Positions 5,570 through 7,638 of a stretch of DNA of 7,638 nt are shown one piece after another. The translations under genes were made by a program, and so were the position numbers. The DNA is from Ignavibacteriales bacterium CG12_big_fil_rev_8_21_14_0_65_30_8 (GTDB lineage Bacteria; Bacteroidota; Ignavibacteria; Ignavibacteriales; Ignavibacteriaceae), in NCBI GenBank assembly GCA_002783525.1, contig PFGS01000193.1, positions 1 to 7,638 of the forward strand, given 5' to 3'. The notes under the pieces were generated by a model. The model did no database searches. It was not told where the DNA came from and was given only the letters and a program-made list of their open reading frames with translations. The stretch's first letter is position 1. Every line of letters starts with the position of its first letter.

Positions 5570-6871
5570 TTAACTATTAATAAAAGTTATTTCCATCTTT
5601 GTACCAATTTCCGTATCCACTAATTCTATACTACCTCCGTGCCTTTCCATAATACTTTTACATAAAAACAGACCATAACCCGGGTTCATTTGTGTTGGTA
5701 ATTTGAAAAGATTATTTTTTAAAGTATCAGAAATACCCGGACCGTTATCGGCAACAATTAATTTTATAAAACTTCCTTCGGCGTAGGTTTTAATATTAAT
5801 TATAGCATCGGCTTTTGCTTCAGCAGAATTAGAAAATAAATGTACAAGTAAATGTTCAATTTGCTCAGAGTCATATCTAAATATTGGTATTTTATTAAAG
5901 TCACTTTTAAAAGTAATTTTTAAAAATTTTCTCATCGCGGAAGAATATCTTATAACAGATTCTATTGTTTCATTTAGGTCACCGCTTTCTGTATTTAAAG
6001 TCAAAGCGGATGATTCAAGTAAAGCGTGAGCATATCTTTGAATTGTTCTAATACTGTCAATTGCTACTTTTGATTTTAATTTTAATCTGTCAAATAAAAT
6101 TGATTTCTTACCAATATCTTCTACTTCAGTATCTTTTTCACTTTTTTCTATTTGCCTGTACAGGCTTTCTATTTCAAGTAAAGCCATATGCACAAGACCC
6201 TGGAGTTCGTGACCGATTTCAGAGTCTAAACTGGATTTAAGTGTTTTTCTTTCCGCTTGAATTAATTGAATATTTGCTTCATTCAAAGCATTATATGCTG
6301 ATATTTGTCCGTCATAAAGCTGAGCATTTCTAATAGCAGTAGCTGCTTGCCCTGCCAATACTTCAAAAGTATCAGTTATATTTTGATCTTTAATTTTATG
6401 AATATGCGTACTGTCTACATAAATAACACCAATTTTTTTATCTTCAGTAAGTAAAGGTGAACATAGAATAGTCTGCAGTTCTAGATTCAAAATACTTTTA
6501 CTCGAGTCAAGATTTGAATCGCTTTGAGCGCCTTCAATAAATTTTGATTGTCCGTTAAAGAAAACATCCTGCACAACAGTAGTACTTATTTGAAACATAG
6601 ATTCACTTAAGTTATTACCAAGCCTATCCATTCCCAATTTATACTCAAGTTTATCTTCAGAATTTTTAAGAACTATAAAACCTCTTTCTGTTTCAGATAT
6701 CTTAATGGCGTTTTTCAAAACTACTTCCAAAACGTTATCCATTATTAAAGTACTATTAATACTTTTAACAACATCCAGAATGGCTTCAAGATTTTTTACC
6801 TTGTTTAATTTACTATCACCGTATCCGGAATTTTGGTCGTCTATTTGAGATTTTAATTCAGCGAATTTCAT
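5570..6871 (-). CDS. Soluble GAF-domain sensor histidine kinase with divergent HisKA
   Basis: 433 residues, no membrane segments. After a short N-terminus, a GAF domain spans about 27-183, with ERGFIVLKN (62-70) and CSPLLTEDKKIGVIYVDS (137-154) as typical strands; its ligand is not evident. A helical signalling linker (183-215) leads to a divergent dimerisation/phosphotransfer region with SEIGHELQG (217-225). H221 followed by E222 is the likely phosphoacceptor, but the usual RTP after it is replaced by QGL. A charged insert (about 243-256) precedes the second helix (about 260-288). The HATPase domain (about 335-432) has N348 in LFSNSAEA, DNGPGI (375-380) and a short lid ending in GYGLFL (398-403), where canonical kinases have GxGLGL. 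It is probably active, although the H-box and G2 box deviate. It starts at ATG 6871, 98 nt after the TPR gene, and its TAA is one base before the hybrid kinase ATG. Confidence 0.9.
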   Translation of the reverse strand: MKFAELKSQIDDQNSGYGDSKLNKVKNLEAILDVVKSINSTLIMDNVLEVVLKNAIKISETERGFIVLKNSEDKLEYKLGMDRLGNNLSESMFQISTTVVQDVFFNGQSKFIEGAQSDSNLDSSKSILNLELQTILCSPLLTEDKKIGVIYVDSTHIHKIKDQNITDTFEVLAGQAATAIRNAQLYDGQISAYNALNEANIQLIQAERKTLKSSLDSEIGHELQGLVHMALLEIESLYRQIEKSEKDTEVEDIGKKSILFDRLKLKSKVAIDSIRTIQRYAHALLESSALTLNTESGDLNETIESVIRYSSAMRKFLKITFKSDFNKIPIFRYDSEQIEHLLVHLFSNSAEAKADAIINIKTYAEGSFIKLIVADNGPGISDTLKNNLFKLPTQMNPGYGLFLCKSIMERHGGSIELVDTEIGTKMEITFINS

Positions 6872-6897
6872 TTTTTATTAATAACAAAAAAACCAAT

Positions 6898-6905
6898 CAA
6901 ATTTA
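6898..6905 (-). promoter_or_regulatory. Possible Bacteroidota-type -7 box before the GAF-kinase gene
   Basis: The minus strand reads TAAATTTG, an exact match to the TAnnTTTG -7 consensus of Bacteroidota primary sigma factors. It lies 26 nt upstream of the ATG at 6871, so the leader would be about 20 nt. A matching TTTG -33 box is not seen at the expected distance (only a T-rich stretch), and the 98-nt gap is extremely AT-rich, so this is a weak candidate for an internal promoter driving the two kinases. Confidence 0.22.
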
Positions 6906-6969
6906 ACTTACAATTTTAATTCTTGATAAAATTAGGTTTTAATTTTTTTATGAAGAATAAAATTTAAAA

Positions 6970-7638
6970 TTATTTAGACTCAAGAATTTCTTTTTTGACT
7001 TTATTTGCCATATCATTCATCTTCAACTGTTTAAATTGTTTTACAGCTAAATTAAAATATTTTTTGGCATCTTTTAATTTTTTAATGTCAACACATAATA
7101 AACCCAATTCATAATTTGTCTCAGCAAGATTTAATAAATTTTGAAGATCTGTGTTTATGCGTAAACTTGTTTGCAGATAATTTTCTGACATTTCATAATT
7201 TTTAGTACATCTTTTAATTACACCTTTTATCTTATAAATATCTGCAACAGAAAGTCTGTCATTTATTTTATGAGCAATTTCCATAGCCTTATCAGCAAAA
7301 ACATCAGCAAGTTGAAAATCATTCAGTTTAGTGTAAATCAATGCTTTGTTCAAAAGAGCAACACACATTGGATTTAACACATCTGCTTTTTGAGAATACA
7401 CAAAACTTTTATCAAAGAATTTTAATGCTAATTTGTAATCTCCTTTTTGAAGATAAAGAACACCAATATTTCCGGTAACTTCTGCTATTCTTCTTATATT
7501 GTTTTCTTTTTCAAAAATTATCAAAGCTCTTTGATAATAGTTATATGCTTCATCATATTTTTGGAGTATATTATTCAGTACACCCAAATTCATTTCCAGC
7601 ATTCCATAAATTGATCTTTCTTTTTTAGGATTTACAAA
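6970..7638 (-). CDS. TPR-repeat protein, C-terminal 222 residues (5' end beyond right edge)
   Basis: The frame is open from the right edge to TAA at 6972-6970, so the true start is outside the window. A methionine at 7602 is an internal residue rather than a start: the codons before it (7638-7603) continue a helical sequence (KKERSIYG). About five tetratricopeptide repeats follow one another. From the visible N-terminus they begin near residues 13, 51, 91, 131 and 171. Typical signatures are LGVLNNILQKYDEAYNYYQRAL, GNIGVLYLQKGDYKLALKFF and YELGLL...LKDAKKYFNLAV. Such arrays form a right-handed superhelix that binds proteins. The visible part has no catalytic domain, membrane segment or sorting motif, and ends shortly after the last repeat. 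It lies 98 nt upstream of the GAF kinase on the same strand, so it may be a partner or input module for the kinases. Whether the unseen N-terminus carries a kinase, AAA or DNA-binding domain cannot be told here. Confidence 0.88.
   Translation of the reverse strand, partial: FVNPKKERSIYGMLEMNLGVLNNILQKYDEAYNYYQRALIIFEKENNIRRIAEVTGNIGVLYLQKGDYKLALKFFDKSFVYSQKADVLNPMCVALLNKALIYTKLNDFQLADVFADKAMEIAHKINDRLSVADIYKIKGVIKRCTKNYEMSENYLQTSLRINTDLQNLLNLAETNYELGLLCVDIKKLKDAKKYFNLAVKQFKQLKMNDMANKVKKEILESK

Noticed and set aside
6970..7602. Complete 210-residue TPR protein starting at the ATG at 7602
   Set aside because: The frame remains open to the right edge and the codons before that ATG continue the helical repeat sequence, so it is treated as a partial gene.
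1..7638. CRISPR array, tRNA/rRNA, insertion sequence, toxin-antitoxin or defence genes
   Set aside because: No regularly spaced repeats, RNA-gene signatures, transposase motifs or terminal inverted repeats were seen; the coding space is almost fully occupied by the genes listed.

Overview
The window is AT-rich (roughly 30% GC by eye) and every supported gene lies on the minus strand, so transcription runs from position 7638 towards position 1. The likely source is a member of the Bacteroidota/Ignavibacteria/Chlorobi group, most probably Ignavibacteria. The evidence for this is the secreted protein at the left edge, which ends in a PLPVEI linker typical of long exported proteins in that group. 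Weak Shine-Dalgarno signals, TTG start codons, a split methylmalonyl-CoA mutase and soluble PAS/GAF histidine kinases also fit. This is inference from protein style; there is no rRNA or marker gene here.

Reading in the direction of transcription, the first block (7638-4048) is signalling. It holds the C-terminal part of a TPR protein that runs off the right edge. After 98 nt comes a soluble GAF-domain histidine kinase. One nucleotide later comes a soluble hybrid kinase (PAS, HisKA, HATPase, receiver). The kinases are probably translationally coupled and may form one phosphorelay; no DNA-binding response regulator is present.

The second block (3960-863) begins 87 nt further on and is metabolic. 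It contains the large, catalytic-barrel subunit of adenosylcobalamin-dependent methylmalonyl-CoA mutase, without its B12-binding domain. Methylmalonyl-CoA epimerase follows 21 nt later. Together they interconvert succinyl-CoA, (R)- and (S)-methylmalonyl-CoA, the core of propionate oxidation or propionate production. The epimerase stop codon overlaps, in an ATGA junction, the start of an integral membrane protein carrying the PAP2_C (sphingomyelin-synthase-like) catalytic motifs. A 115-residue conserved-looking hypothetical protein follows 9 nt later, with an apparent TTG start.

The last region (862-1) holds a 106-nt AT-rich intergenic stretch with a perfect 7-bp-arm inverted repeat. It leads into a signal-peptide-bearing, Ser/Thr/Asn-rich secreted protein that is cut by the left edge. 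No RNA gene, mobile element, CRISPR array or gene-free stretch over 300 bases was seen. I found no clear sign of a wholly new system. The most unusual items are the SMS-like enzyme coupled to the epimerase and the TPR/GAF-kinase/hybrid-kinase cluster.
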